Source: Saccharina japonica
Lineage: Eukaryota; Sar; Phaeophyceae; Laminariales; Laminariaceae
Assembly: GCA_008828725.1 (NCBI GenBank)
Contig: MEHQ01000553.1
Coordinates: 354,390-418,389, forward strand
Direction of reading: 5' to 3'
Length of the DNA: 64,000 nucleotides
A program made the position numbers and the translations under genes. Positions 11,269-23,600 of the stretch are shown here, one piece after another. The stretch's first letter is position 1. The number at the start of each line of letters is the position of its first letter. The notes under the pieces are model-generated. The model saw nothing but the letters and a program-made list of their open reading frames with translations. It had not been told where the DNA came from and did no database searches.

Positions 11269-13576
11269 AGTAGACTCCCTGGATACTTCATGATGTGGCC
11301 CTTACGTATTGCCTGCGATCCAAAACATCGACCTGGCCGCACATTGCAGTTTCCTGCCATATCATGTCCATATAATCGACGTATGTGTGTAACGCGTGTG
11401 TTCCAATCCGTCCCGTCGATATTGGCCTCTCGTTAAAACATTCAGAAGACGACCGAGCGAGAAAAAAAAACAAGCCGTCGACGAGCTTGCCCCCCCCCTC
11501 ATCTACGCACTTCGACTTTCGCGTACACTGTATTCGTCCCAGATGGAAAACACCGTACCAACCAAACACGCCTAGTTGTAGTTCGAGACGAGATTATGCG
11601 TTGGTCAACCATTTTCGTGTGCTTCCCCGGACGATTGTAAGCGTTTTCCATACGTAATGCGTACCTCTACCCCGCTAGGCAGAATGAAATAGTAAAAACC
11701 GCTGTGGGTCCCTTCGAAGCGAAGGGGTTTAGTCCGAGCTAGAACACGCTCGGTTTTCCTGCGTAAAACGTACGTAGCTGTTAGAGCAACGCTCAGTGCA
11801 GAGCTGCAGCTGCTGCTGCTGTGGAATATCACCGCGTTTCTATGAGCACACCGTCACCCTTCCACGAACATCTGCTGCTGTGCCCGCTCTTGACAAAAAC
11901 AAGCTGTTATCACGACGCAAGCCAGCCATCGCGACGCAAGCCAGCCGTGAGGATCGATTCGCTGTGCGAGCTGCTGTGCGGTATCGTCGCTGTTATCACT
12001 ACGCAACAGCAAGCAGGTCAGAAAGATCGATTCGCTGTGCAGAGGTAGATTTCCAAGCTAGGGATACCGTGAGGTTTGGACCAAACTGTGGGTTTTGGAC
12101 CTTTAATCTGCCGGAAGTTGTCTATGAGACGGTTAATGCGAACCGGGGTGGCACCACCGTGGCAAACCGTTGTAAAACGTTGGTACCGTACCTTGGACGT
12201 ATACGTTACACTTACTCGTTCTTGGTGAACCGCGCTCTTAACCGTTCTCGCAATAATCAGAGCGTCAAGCCGTAGCCTGTTTGACCTTTCGAACATGGAC
12301 GTTCACAACCGGCACTGCCATTCCTATCGAATGATTTCCGACTCGGTGTAACAATACTAAGAGGGCAAAGGTGTTGACTGGTCGACCCCTCAGATATAGA
12401 CGGCCACCGCCAGGACTTAGCACTGCTACCTTAGTATTACCGATTCGGTGTGCCATCCAAACTGCCTCACCGATTAATCCAGTGCCAAGGTCGAGTGTGT
12501 ACCTATGCTAATCTGCCTTCCAACTTGAAACAGGAAGAGACGTACAGTACACGCTTCACCATCTATACGAAAAGCGGTATCAACTGTGCGCTTGACGCGA
12601 TGAACACGCCAAATAACGAAAAAAACGTGAAACATACCGATTGCAGAAACGGTACACTACGATTTGACCACCACTTCCCAGGTGTTGTGGAGCTTGCTTG
12701 ATGACCACGGACTCCATTCTTTAGGATAGACCACCAAGCTCAATGCTCGAAAAGAAACATTTGACAGGACTTATCTTATTGTGCCGTTCCCTTCGACAAT
12801 ATATATAGTACATGCTCTATGACGATTTGAAATGGATATCGTATAAATGCCGCAGAAGCCACCGCTTATCGCGTCATGGCTTTCTACTAATGGGGGGGTT
12901 GAGTTCGTGACGACCCCTCCAGGTGGTCGAATTCCGTAATGCTCCCGGTCTTGTAGCGAGAGTGAGCGGTCTCGAAATGCAACCGATACGGCCATCTTCG
13001 TGCCTTGTTGGTGCCAACCACGGCCACAGGCTACCTTGATCGCGTCTGAGCGCCTACATGCGGTGAGTGTTGCCAGTGAATGCAGCATCAAACGGACCTG
13101 CGACACGGTCTGCAGCGCGTTCGAAACAGGTAGGTCGGGGGGGGCGTGTGTGGGTCCGACTCAGTCAGTAGGCGCGTTTGGAAGTAAAGTGCAAACATTG
13201 CAGTCCAAGGGGTGATATATAGATAGTTTGGGGTATATAGACGGGTGAATGGCGAAGCCGCTGGCTTAAAGCATGTTTGGATTGTAACAGCTGTGTGCAC
13301 CTTTGTTCTTGCGATGCTTGTTTTGTTTTACTTCGTGCCACAACGGCACTGACATTCGGAGCTTCCGGAAATGCAATACTCCGGTGTCGCCATGCGCGTT
13401 CAATTTCTATCACAGAGGTGTTGACCGTCTCAAGTTCAGCTCGTATTATTATCGTGTACACTAGGATCAAGGTATGTATGATTAATATTCCCTGACATTT
13501 CCATTAAAAGAAATGTCATCATCCTGGAAGTAACGGGGGATACCGGGGACCGTGTACATACCCGCAGCAGCGGGTG

Positions 13577-13599
13577 TCAGCTGAAGGTATTAGCGACGC
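13577..13599 (-). CDS. Candidate last exon of the LRR gene (weak)
   Basis: An acceptor-like TGTACAG is followed, in the phase required by the GDPHM exon donor, by VANTFS and a TGA stop. The match of phase is one-in-three by chance and the exon is tiny, so this is only a candidate. Confidence 0.2.
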
Positions 13600-13774
13600 C
13601 TGTACATGGCGGTTGTCGTTCACTGTACCTATTGCATAGAATGTGCTGATATTTCACGGTAGTATGTTCTCTATGCGGGAAAAGAAAGCCCACATCGACT
13701 GCTGATCATCTCATCTACGGGCGGTCGGCGAAACCCGAAATCGAGGTCAAGGGGATTTACAGGCGAACACTCAC

Positions 13775-14664
13775 AGCTCTCCTGCGTGCCGCGGATGGCT
13801 TCCATGCCATTCATTATAGCGTTGCCGTTAGCGTCCACAGTCGGGATGAACGTTTCGCCAAGGATCCCTGTAGCATGGTGGCTTACATCGTTGCGGTCGA
13901 CCGCTAGGTTCATCGGCCAGGTGATATGGTCAGGAAGGTCGTACTGGTCGGTTGGGTCACGCATGGCAACCTGGTGAAGCCTGTCGTGGCTAACGCGAAG
14001 CGTGGCGCTTGGAGCAGACAGTTTGAAGGAGGCGTGTTCAGACTGGTGCTCGAAAAGCCCCAATTTAGTCTCCATGGCGTGCGAGACGTACGAAGCACAC
14101 TCCATCATGTTCGTAGCAGTAGGGTCGCCAAGAATCCAGTCGCTCATGCCCTGGTCCGAGATTGCGTTGGTGTCCTCATCGAGAAATTTCGCTGAGTCAT
14201 TCGGCTCAGAACTCCTCGTATCACCAACTCTGACCTGCTCGAGAATCTTCCTCTCCCAGTACTTCTCGTACCCGAAGGACCTGCACGCACCGGGAAGGTT
14301 AACGGCGGAGACTTCCACGCCCGGACCTGCGTAGCTGTGCCGGGTGTGGCAAGGGCATTGTCGCCGTCGATAACAACGCTCAACGCCCCGTCCGCGAGGC
14401 AGGTGGACATCTCCGAGGGACAGGAACTGTCCAGGCTGTGCTGGTTGTTGACCGAGATGACGATGCTGTGATTGACACCGTCGGCATCCACCGTGATGAT
14501 AGATATGCCTGTAATGTACGTGATCTCGGGTAGGTCGGGCACCGGTGCTGTAACTCGCATGTTCAGGTGCAGCGCCGGCAAGTCAGATATCAGGGCATAC
14601 CATTTTCCGTCTTCGCCCGTAAAGTCAAACTTCTGCCCGCGGAAGCCAGTCATGTGCGGGTCAC
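13775..14664 (-). CDS. GDPHM (root-cap/VWD-like) domain exon, with apparent frameshift
   Basis: After acceptor GTTACAG the frame reads GDPHMTGFRGQKFDFTGEDG and then WYALISDLPALHLNMRV. The GDPHxxGxxGxxFxFxG signature with a later LHxN resembles plant root-cap and VWD-type extracellular domains. Near 14320 the protein-like frame moves to another register: upstream DGDNALATPGTATQVR, downstream VEVSAVNLPGACRSFG. The downstream part continues through SDWILGDPTATNMMECASYV and RLHQVAMRDPTDQYDLPDH to GTQES, where a donor (AGCT|GTGAGT) sits at 13774. One missing base in the CCC run at 14320-14322 would reconcile the frames. Confidence 0.78.
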
Positions 14665-17600
14665 CTGTAACAACGTGGAATCGACGCTACGTTCGTCAAG
14701 CGTTTGTTCAGACTAGCGCGTTGCCGACCGCCAGACCATAGTCATGGCTGACCACATGCGAGCAGTGCCCCCGTCGGTAAAATAACATGTTTTCTACACG
14801 CCCTATTTGCTCCAGCTTTCACAACCATCCTCTTAGCTCGGGAAGCGAGGGTATCCAGCTAGCTCAATTTCCCAGTGACACCTTCGTTTTAACATTGGAT
14901 GATTGAGCCCTACCGCACGGTTACGGCAATCGTTTGGAGACAGGTGGTATGCATCTGCTATCGACAGCCGGGGTACGCGGTGTCGCCATGAATCCTTACC
15001 GACCTGTAGCACAGTAGCAGCGCGTACGTCGATATCGTTTCTTACCGCAAGCACTGGAGCTGCTTTCTAGTAGAGGCTCGCACGTGTTGGAGGCGGGGCA
15101 GCAGGCTTCGTCATCTGCGCACTCCCCATCGTTTGAGCATCCAACTGCACAATTTCGAGAAAAGGTGGTAAGGCACGTACCAATCGATTTACTGCTGTCG
15201 GGGGAATCGGTATGCAGTCAAGATCGTTCGTCATGAATCGGGCGGTGTGGGCATCAACGACACGACACAGACGTGGATGTTTTCAGTAGTTGTTGCGCCC
15301 TGCTCCTCGAAGCCGGGATATGCTTATGCATTGATATAGTTTGGTTGTGGATGACATCTCCGGTTTCGGCGTCGTTCTGCACAACCGCCGTGGCTACCGT
15401 CATTCTGCTGCCGACCGTGTTGTTCATAAAATATCAAAATGTCAACTTCCTATAGTATCAGGGGTAACACCCTTCGACCCGACAAACTATTTGGAACAAC
15501 CATTGTTTAATGATTTCTAGGGAAGGCATTCTTCGAGACAGTGTGTGAAGGCTTCCCGCCCAATGCGTCGAACACAACAAAAACATCAACAAAAGGCCAA
15601 CGATAGCTCACCGGGAGTTGGACACGAATACGCGATGGACAGATCGGACGTGGGATCCACTGGGAAAAGGCGGGCAAAACAAACAGAGGCAGACACACGT
15701 CGGGCCAACGGTGATATTGGGTGTCAGACGTCGACGGGTCTATCGTAGTCGCGTTTATCTAAATCATGGTGTAGTGGGCACCTTGAGACGGTTGTCACCG
15801 TTGTTAGCTCTCCGACGGCAGTCGCTGGTTCCCATATATGCTTAGGTTGACTCGGTGGGGCCTTGTGGAAGGGTGGCGGATCGACCCGTTATGTATATGC
15901 CATTCAAAATTCGGGGGGCGAGTTCGCTGGTACACCTCGTGCGCCGTCTTTAAAGCGTGGCCCGCACTCTGCCGGCGTCTGGGCAACCGTGATTACCGTA
16001 CGAACATACCTCATCGCTCTCATCCGCGATCAACTGTCAAAATCGCGTCCATACTTGTAACAGTACTTCGCGCCAAGCGCTTGCGACTGCCCTTTCGGGC
16101 CTAGTCCCTACAGGAGCAAACCCACGGTAGGGGCACCGCATTTAGGCTCAAATGGTTTCTGACCGGTTGTGTTCCTCACGCGAGTAACCACCGGATACTA
16201 TTTTTTGTTTTACTAGTGTATTTGTTTTCGGACTACCGCATTGGAAGTTTAGGTCTCATGTTTCGGGTGAGATATTGAGCTCCTCATGTGAGGAGCTCAG
16301 AGAATTCTTCTGCGCCCCTACCGTGGGATGACTCACAGTACAGATCCCCGTCACCTTACCTTAGGTCGTACCAGGTATGCATGGACGCGCTTCTTCAAGC
16401 GTGTGACAAAATCAAGGCATTCAGGACTGATACTGCGGTATGGGCGCTACCTCAAACTCCACTACAGCGCGTAGGCCATCAGCACGAATGCATTCCGTGC
16501 CTCATTCAAGATGGGACGGGTACAAAAAATGTTCGCCGAGCGTAAAAAAACAACAAAACCCAATGATTGGTGCACGTCGCGAAACCAAAGGCATTAATAA
16601 CCTTACTACTCGGCAATATTTGGGTAGGGTACCCGCTCCGCCGAGTGGCTCTGAGCGGCTGCAAACTCTTGCACTTGAGGCGGCCGCATTCTGTAGCGCC
16701 AATCATCCTCCGCGCGAAAACAGGAACAGAACAAGTCGACGTAGACCACAACCGGCAGCCGAACCGTTGCGACAAGAAAACCTACAGCCGTATCGTGCAG
16801 GCCCATCCCACCCCATATCGGGGGAACATGGTTTCTCGACATTGCGGTGCGGGCCACGATTGTCTGAACAGTCTCAGAGAGAAAATATTCACCAAAATTA
16901 CGCACCGCAGCTGTAGCCATTATTTCCGGACTGGCACTCGCACGGAGAACCGTCTTCGTCGCATGTGAGGTCTTCCGGGCATTCTGCGAAATAATTCGAG
17001 ACAAAGACACAAACGAAAGTTGAAATCTTCATCGTTATACTCGACTCTCGCCGAGTATGGGGATCGAAGCTCGGCACGAAATGCGAACATCAACCGAAAC
17101 ACAACATACAGGGAGGGGCGTACTTAACAGAAAGTTGAATTTAGCTACATCTCTAGCAATGAGCCGCGGCTGCTGGAGCCTGCTTGATCGTTTGCCGTCA
17201 CGGTACGCGCGAACGTGATCCATCCATGCCGCCAGGTATGAAAATCGGAGGCGCGGACGACACGGAAAAAGTTATCGAATATCGAACGCAGTCTAGGCCC
17301 TCGGGGCACTACCGGTCGTAAGTTTTTTTTTTCGCAATGCCACGGAAGACGAGGTGTCTACTGTACATTCCAGAGCGTTGCACACGAAGGAGCTCAATAC
17401 TTCACGCGACACGGTGTCGAAGTTAGTTTTTGTTTGCGCAAGAAGGACGAGCGGTTGTATGCGCCAGTGCAAAAAAACAATAGATAGTGACAAAGCTAAT
17501 TACTTTAGCCGGTGGCTGCTGACTTGTGGGGCTCAACCGATGGGAAACGTTGAGCCAATAGCTGCAACCCTTGCAGTGATATTTTGTTTTTTTCCCCGAA

Positions 17601-20600
17601 TCATCAACGACATTACGTGACGCTTGTATTTGATCGCCGCCCTTTAAGACTTAAAAAACCTAACAGTAACGACATCGAGACACATGTGTCGGGGTAGTTC
17701 GGATATAAGACACACACATATATATATATACATATAGAGAAAAAAACACTATCAACCTGAACATAAATGTCTGTGGTTGCCAAAATCGAAAGTATTTACG
17801 CCTTACCACATAGGGCGGTGTCGTCGAAACGATTGGGGAGCCTCACGTCTTGGGCGTCTCTGCATTCAGGCAAAACGTACAAACATTCCCCGAAATACCA
17901 TTCGCGATGATATTAGTACTGCAATCGTCAGTACGGGGGAGCAAGGCGACACGCGTCTATTTCTACTGTTCCCGAAGCAACCTGGATGCACGCACATTTG
18001 TTCGTCGGTGGCATACAGATCACCCAGCTAATCCGAGGGCATTCGGATTCCAACGGTTCGACAATATCAATTTCACGAGTGAGACGCGCGAGTAACAAAA
18101 GCTGAAGCCTTGGTGCCGAATTATGCGCGAAAGTTAATACATTACTCGAACAGCATCGACGAAAGAAGAAAAGCGATGGGCAACAGCCGTGAACCCTCGA
18201 TCGATAAGTAAAACATGTCGCGCCTGCTGGCTGCGCAGATATGTTTATCTGTCTTGTAATGAAGTATGTCACGATTCCAAAACATCGGTGCTGTGTCCCT
18301 GACACGCTGATTAATCTTGGAGAGCGGACATTACCCGGGCAGGCGCACCCGGGCTTCAATTGGCAGCGAGACGCAGTGTTAAGGTGGAAGTGACCACGTT
18401 TTGGTATGTTTTCTGTAGCTCCTCACTTAAGGAGCCACATACTAATATGAAGCAAAACATAAGTGTTTTTTGCAGCGATACATTGCCGAACGTAAAAAAG
18501 AGGAGAACACGCAAACACAACGAATGAGGTTTTACGAATGCCTACTGTATTTACTTTCGGGTTAAAAACCCCGGCATTATGGAACAAACGATCAGCCACA
18601 CAAATGCTACATCTAACGTGTATATGACGCGTTACGAAACCATTGAGACTCACGGCGGTACTCACGTGGAAGGTACGCACGGAAGCATGGAGTTGGAAAT
18701 CTGAAAATCCCTGCGAGGGAGGAGAACGCGTAATGACATGGCACCGAAGCAGAGCACTGTAAGAAAGCCGATTGGCGCAAGAAACGCGGAGGGTGTCGTT
18801 TTTGTGCAGTGCGCTTCTTTTTCGACCCTTATGGTTAATGCTAGGAGCGGAAAAGCACAGCTTCACAACCGCGGACAAAAGGAGATGGGCGAAAGGAGCA
18901 AGATGTGTGGACTTCTAGTCATAGAACGCCAGATACGCCTCGGGCGTCAGTCGCTGCGTATCGTTACTATCGCCAATGTACTCATACACAAAACGCCCGC
19001 AACAGTGCCAACAAGACCGCCGACTCTTGTGACGATACGGGGGTTGCTTTTTAAGTCGTACCCGGTACGTACGTGTTCAGCCGATTTGAACCACTTCATC
19101 GAGTGACTGTTTCGTTGATTTGCAGTTTTTTTTGTTTTAAAAACCTATGTTTTCTTCTCGCGGTATGTATAACGGTCATATTGTATGTCACTTTTTTTGC
19201 ACACAAAATGCGTTTAGGTCCAAGTTTGATTGTGGAACAGAACAACTAAACCGAGTACGTTACACGAGGTCGGTCGTGAAAATTCTAAATGCCACCGCCG
19301 TAGATGGATGCAAGTGTTCACCGAACGTCGCGATGAGTGCGACATCGAAAAGCGTTGTATATTGCATAGAAACGGGCATATCAATGAAAGTGTTGTCTTT
19401 TTTACACATCGTGGACTTTCTTGCTGCGACTCTTGCCACTTTGATCCGGAATATACAGACCGTTTCTTCCGGTCAAAGTGACATGCACACGTATAGATCG
19501 ATATTAAGAGAAGGGGGCTGCCGGGTGCTCCGCGTGCCGAACACCACAACCGACTACAATGGATGAACATAAATACATATGGATATGGCTGGCGAGAAAG
19601 TGCAATGTAAGAACTGAAATCTACAACGCGTGCCAAACTTCACGTTAGACAGAGCAATGCACCCGTTAGCGCAAACAGCGGAGACTTACTGCATGCCTAC
19701 ATTCCGGTCGGCGGGTGCACCTATTTATCAGGAGTCCAGGACCTCGTAAAGGACCTCTCCGCATTCCGTAGTTTGGAAAAAAAAGAGGGGTGAGTTCTGT
19801 TTTTCGCGTTACTGAAATCGATAGCGAAATATGAGCTTATGCGAACTTATGGGTTTCTTCCCTTGCCCAAATTCAAAATTAAGCAGCACCAAACGCTTTT
19901 GTGATGTAGCTATGAAATGTCACCGGGATCATGTGCCGCGATTAGGGAGGAGGGTTTGAAGGCCAGAACAACAACAACAAGAGAGCGACATCGAGCACGG
20001 CATCACAAGCAAGCTGAAGGGGGGAGCTTGGATACGGGCAGTGTAGATTGCAACAGGTCGCATAACTTCATCCACGAACGCGATGCGATAGTGAGGTCGT
20101 AAGGCCGATCGCGGTGCAATAGTGTGCACTCCTTTTTGACAAACACCTCTTCTCCGGCGAGTATCGCTAAAGCTGGGGCATCGCACGAGACAAAACACAG
20201 ACTTGTCACAGGGAAAAAGTTTGGTTATCGGTTTGACTGAGCCACTCACAGGGTCTGCAATTCCGGCGTACCCCTGAACAGCCCCGCCGGAAGGGTAACG
20301 AGCGAGTTGAGACCCAGATCCCTGTACGGAAATGGGGGAGTCATCACATCCACCAAACGAGTAAGCTGCAGGGGGACCTTCGATGCGTGTAGCGTGAATT
20401 TCAACAGTATGCACATCACTGCATCAGCGAACGCGATGTGATGCGGTAGTTTCGACGACCACACGATATAAACTATAGACTTTTTCTTCAAAGAGGGAAA
20501 CATAGGTTAAGTTAGCTGTTTAGTGGCATCACTCACAGAGTCCGCAAATCCGGCGCACCCGTGAACAGCTCCACCGGAAGCGTGGCCAGTTCGTTGTCGA

Positions 20601-23600
20601 ACAGATCCCTGGATGGGCATGAGGGAGTAACCACACAGACCGAGTTCATACCGGGTGCACAACTGGAAAGTCGACAAGGAAAGGCATGGAAACAAGACGA
20701 CTGGCGCATTGTTGCAAACATCGTTCGACCGTCGTCGCGGAATTGTACCTCGGCCTCCGAAAGGAAACAACAAATGTACTTAGCGGCCGTTTCGTGTGCG
20801 CACTCCATAAACCTCAAATCAAAAACCGTAGGCAGGTAGCACAACCACGGCCTGGCTCCGACTACACAGGCGCTCAGAGACGAGTTCACGGGTACGGCAT
20901 CTACTCGGGATCGGTTTCACGTAGGACAGCGCGGCCCTTACAATATCTGCAGAGATTGAAGATCGTCGAACAACCCGGGAGGCAGGGTAGAGACTTCGTT
21001 CGAGCGCAATAGTCTGGTTGCCGAACACCGAGAAAAAGGGCAAAGACGGTTGCGAAGGGACCGACAAAACATCGTTTGCAAGACAGCTGGACTGGCATGT
21101 TGGAGGTCAGGAATTCTAAACAAAATGGAAAAGAGCCCGCGACACGAAACAGGAGAAAACATTGAGATGGAGCTGACATAAAACGTCGGCAAGACAGCTG
21201 GATCGGCAGGTCGGACAGTGGGAACATACAAGAGCTTGACACCACGCGTGCTACGGCATGTAGCGCTATATATCCCCAATGGCTCCGGGAGGTCGTCTCC
21301 TGATGAGCTGTCTCGCCACTCTCAAACAGCTGACAAAGCATCTGCCGAGACGAAACAATCCCGACGGTAGAGCTGCACCAAATGTTTGACTGAGCCCCCC
21401 CCCCCCCCCCCTCCAAACGAAGCTCTGTACACCTCACGAACCAACTATATCATAAAGGGAAAGGGAGTGAACAAGAAGGTGGTACCCGATACAAAAACAA
21501 ATCACCATGATCTTAGTGTAAAAGGAGGCGTGTTGCAACACAATATTGGCAATCCGACGAGTTTCAGGATATAATCCATTATGAACAGAAACCATTATCC
21601 CCCACTAATTACTATTCACAAGTAGTAGTTTATCCCCAAACACGTGGGACCAGTTCGTATAAGGGGGTTAAGGGAGCCGTGTCGTTCATACACCGTTTCA
21701 GCTGAAACAAATGCCACCTGCTCCTCCTCCATGGTGGTGCATTTCAACGGACGCGTGTTACGATAGAGGTAGCCCTTTTTTCTTTTTTGCTTTTTTTTTG
21801 TTTCTGAACGATAGGGCTCCTTAGGGCCCGAATTAACGAGTATGAAATAAATTCAATTTGGAAAAAATTAAATTAAAATTCGCTGTTCATTGGTCAACAC
21901 ACGCACCAGCACCAAATATTATGCCCCAAGATCCTAATCTTTGGTGCTAGTGCGTATGTTGACCAATGAAAGGCGGATTTGAATATTTTTTTTTCCAAAT
22001 TGAATTTTTGCTGTCTTCGTTAATACGGGCCCTTAACCCAAATTCGTCAGACTTTTCATTCTTGTGTTGCAATACTTTCCATAGCATACCTAGCGCATTG
22101 GATTGTTGGTCGGGTAGCACTTTTGGTTTTTTGCAAAAACTAAACGCTTTTCGGGTGAGGTATGGATCCCCTCAAGTGACCATAAGTGACCACCCTTATA
22201 AGGCAGAAACTTCACGGTGCACCTCTATCGTAGCGTTCGTCCGTGGGGCAGGTATTCACGAGACACCAATGCCAAAACAGGGCCCACCGCTACGGTTGAG
22301 AGGTGCATCGGCCACTTTCTGAGGGGTCTTCTCTTGCTTGGGGGCGGTGTATTGTTTTGTTTGTTACGTATTTGTTTGGAAAAAAGGGTTTCAGAAACCA
22401 ATGGTACGTTTTCGTGACCCTGATGACCCAACTCCCCATATAGCCTAAATAAGCATGGTCTAAAAAACAAACTAAATAAAGTCAACACGATGATCTTGGG
22501 GGGTGGTTTTGTTTCAGTGGGAAGGCCTAGCTAGTCCAGCTGCAAAAAAAAAACGAACTTCGCCGAAACATTGGTGGTGCCTATCGTGTGAGCGATACAG
22601 TTGTCGGGCGGTTGCTTAGCCAGTTGAGGGGTATTCATAATATTTCAGTCACAAAACGATCTGGCCAGACCGTGCTACCTCTGGAGTATCACCGGCCCTG
22701 AAATCGACGAGGGCTGCGGTAGGGGCGGGCGGGGGTGGGTGTTTACGATTGGGTACATACTATTTACCCCTAATTTTTCACCGCCACGTTTAAGCGGCTC
22801 GGGCGAGTATCTTCGAACCTCCCTCACACTTTGCCTTGAAAACGTTCGTGTTTGCTTTGCTCTGCGTAATGGAGAAGCCCACGGCGCTGTATATGCGCTA
22901 AAACGGAAGGGCTTCGAAGTACTTTGAACGCCGCGGAGAAATACATGTAGTCACTGGGTCGAGTCGCTCTGTCCGACTGAAAATGTCCGACGAAAAGGTT
23001 AACCCCCCCTGACCGCACCACCAGTCAAGTAGACTATTACCGAGGACCATAGAAAATAGGACGGAATATTGTGGGTCAAAACAGGTAAATATATAGTTTT
23101 TTGTGTCTACCATAGGTCCCCTACTAAACTATCAATCGTGTTGAGCATACCATATTTCGCGCCGGGGGACACGTACTGCGATAGAGGTAGCATTTTTTTT
23201 TTTACTGTTTTTTTTTTCGCTCCTTAACCCAAAATCGTCGGAATTTCGTTTTTTTTTTTCGATTTCTACGTAAGGGCCTGTTTTAACGAAGAAGAAAAAA
23301 AAATCAATTTCGAAAAATATATATTCAAATCCGCTTTTCATTGGTCAACACACGCACCAGCATCAAAGATTAGGATCTTGGGGCGTAATATTTGGTGCTG
23401 GTGCGTGTGTTGACCAATGAAAAGCGAATTTGAACTTTATTTTTTTCCAAATTGAATTTATTTTATACTCGTTACTTCGGGCCCTAAGGGCCCATATTAA
23501 CGACTGTAAAATAAATTCAATTTGAAAAAAAAAAAAATCAAATTCGCTTTTCATTGGCCAACACACGCACCAGCACCAAATATTATACCCCAAGACCCTA

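Larger units (their letters stand above)
5830..13574. other. Convergent intergenic region without recognised gene
   Basis: It lies between the tyrosinase stop and the presumed 3' end of the LRR gene. Beyond the elements listed separately (MITEs, palindrome, satellites, a CTG tract at 11805-11820), no reading frame shows splice-supported coding character. Confidence 0.5.

Noticed and set aside
13671-13770. C-terminal extension of the GDPHM exon to a stop at 13671
   Set aside because: A consensus donor (CT|GTGAGT) at 13774 precedes it, and the extension has no protein-like conservation features; it is more likely intron.
14144-14330. Continuation of the first GDPHM frame beyond 14320
   Set aside because: Ser/Arg/Thr-rich low-quality sequence, whereas the other frame is clearly protein-like there.
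16606-17010. 134-codon minus-strand frame
   Set aside because: It crosses the EGF-like exon in a different frame; the splice-bounded frame with regular cysteines is the real signal.
18328-18405. Possible 78-nt phase 1-1 Cys-containing exon ending RCQLKPGCACP
   Set aside because: The length and phases fit, but its acceptor lies at the edge of a MITE-like fragment (CTCCTCACTTAAGGAGC) and the Cys spacing does not match the EGF-like exon.
19700-19735. Strong donor GCA|GTAAGT with a short upstream frame
   Set aside because: The only phase-compatible exon is 31 nt and would leave in phase 0, which fits neither neighbour.
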